Below, one piece after another: positions 63,553 to 64,000 of a stretch of DNA of 64,000 bases (positions within the stretch are counted from its first letter, which is position 1; each line of letters opens with the position of its first letter). The translations under genes were made by a program, and so were the position numbers. Source of the stretch: CAZPZZ01 sp964591245 (GTDB lineage: Bacteria; Acidobacteriota; Vicinamibacteria; Vicinamibacterales; UBA8438); contig CAZPZZ010000004.1 in NCBI GenBank assembly GCA_964591245.1, positions 4,887 to 68,886 on the forward strand. Direction: 5' to 3'. The notes under the pieces are model-generated. The model was not told where the DNA came from and did not search any database. It saw nothing but the letters and a program-made list of their open reading frames with translations.

Positions 63553-63900
63553 TCAGACCTGCTTGTGGCGAACCGACCAAACAAAGCCGTCGTACCAGAA
63601 ATGCATGATCGAGACAACCAACGTGATCGCCCACAACGCGTCGATACTCGTATCAAGAGCTTCGACCCAGATCCCATACAGACCCGTCAACCCAACGAAT
63701 ACGGCGATTGCGAGTGGACGCCCGAACGTGAGTGTGTCAACGCGGAGCAGCTTCATCAGGTTTCGTTGCTCGAAAGCCCACACAATGCCGAAATACTGTG
63801 CAAAAGCATGCGAGAGGGCTGCTGAAGCCCTGTCTCTCGCCTCGTTACACACACAGCCTGCGAAGCGACATAGAAGAGTCATAACCGAACCATCGGCCAC
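63553..63900 (-). CDS. Membrane protein, possibly 5'-truncated
   Basis: Up to 115 residues; start uncertain (GTG 63900, or ATG 63759 at 'MKLLRVDTL'). It has two membrane helices, the second within 'ALWAITLVVSIMHFWYDGFVWSVRHKQV'. The ending HxxxYDGxxW resembles the C-terminus of larger uncharacterised membrane proteins, so the gene may have lost its 5' half; an in-frame stop lies just upstream of the GTG. Cotranscribed with the broken gene below. I see no continuation to the window end at 64000. Confidence 0.45.
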   Translation of the reverse strand: MADGSVMTLLCRFAGCVCNEARDRASAALSHAFAQYFGIVWAFEQRNLMKLLRVDTLTFGRPLAIAVFVGLTGLYGIWVEALDTSIDALWAITLVVSIMHFWYDGFVWSVRHKQV

Positions 63901-64000
63901 AACCTCTTGTCAGCGAGGCCCTTCTCCTATTTCAAGCGGACCATACCCGCAAGGTTTGAGCACCAACGACCACCGCCCAGTCATCATGAGCGGTGTGGCG

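Overview
The window is a scaffold from a GC-rich (by eye in the upper 50s %) Gram-negative bacterium. It carries two 100-N assembly gaps (33364-33463 and 49056-49155), so it is probably from a metagenome-assembled genome. The gene set points to Acidobacteriota, with a Vicinamibacteria-like lineage as my guess. The reasons are several secreted PQQ beta-propeller dehydrogenases, a tandem pair of secreted proteins sharing a 'YACHEGNY' motif, a cytochrome c / copper monooxygenase-like protein, many Sec or Tat exported proteins, and S9 and M49 exopeptidases. This is inference from gene content; no rRNA or other phylogenetic marker was tested. I see no tRNA, rRNA, CRISPR array, phage or insertion sequence.

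Layout. 1-8140: a PQQ dehydrogenase cut by the window edge, a small exported protein, the two CHEGNY-motif paralogues, a GSDH-type PQQ sugar dehydrogenase, a lytic transglycosylase overlapping a PDZ protein, and an NTF2-like exported protein. 8199-18545: a minus-strand block holding a TlpA-like lipoprotein, a KdsC-type HAD phosphatase and a complete moxR-DUF58-BatD-like-batA-batB-batC-batD-batE aerotolerance-type operon, mostly with short overlaps. 18886-24625: a quinoprotein with N-terminal cytochrome c, a Tat-exported isocitrate lyase/PEP mutase-fold protein, a diheme-free cytochrome c/PHM-like copper protein and a hypothetical exported protein. 24898-29602: an ECF sigma/anti-sigma/Spy-like envelope-stress operon, a ferredoxin-NADP reductase-like enzyme, an OsmC protein and a PEGA protein.

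29988-33048: hflK-hflC-CNNM/CBS membrane quality-control operon. 33305-35195: esterase and aldo-keto reductase. The gap inside the reductase is flanked by an identical 55-bp sequence, so it is a false scaffold gap and the gene is intact once the copies are merged. 35238-38558: gltX and glnS side by side. 38710-46278: SYLF protein, a quinoprotein with cytochrome c inserted late in the propeller, a DUF4214 protein, a CurA-like reductase, a YfcC/DcuC-type carrier and a TlpA lipoprotein with an extra cysteine cluster. 46314-54088: a TetR-controlled RND tripartite efflux operon whose adaptor carries two extra C-terminal TolB-like domains. 54191-58038: a matrixin-like protease, then a cytochrome b / small helical protein / Mer-like flavoprotein cluster. 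58207-62628: divergent DPP IV-like (S9) and DPP III-like (M49) peptidases. 62696-63900: a membrane protein gene broken by a one-base homopolymer shift, and a second membrane protein that looks 5'-truncated.

Taken together the window encodes an aerobic periplasm rich in quinoproteins and c-type cytochromes, envelope maintenance functions (Bat/MoxR, HflKC, sigma/anti-sigma, SLT) and peptide degradation. The least ordinary pieces are the RND adaptor with tandem TolB-like domains, the exported isocitrate lyase-fold protein divergent from a PHM-like cytochrome, and the cytochrome b/flavoprotein cluster.
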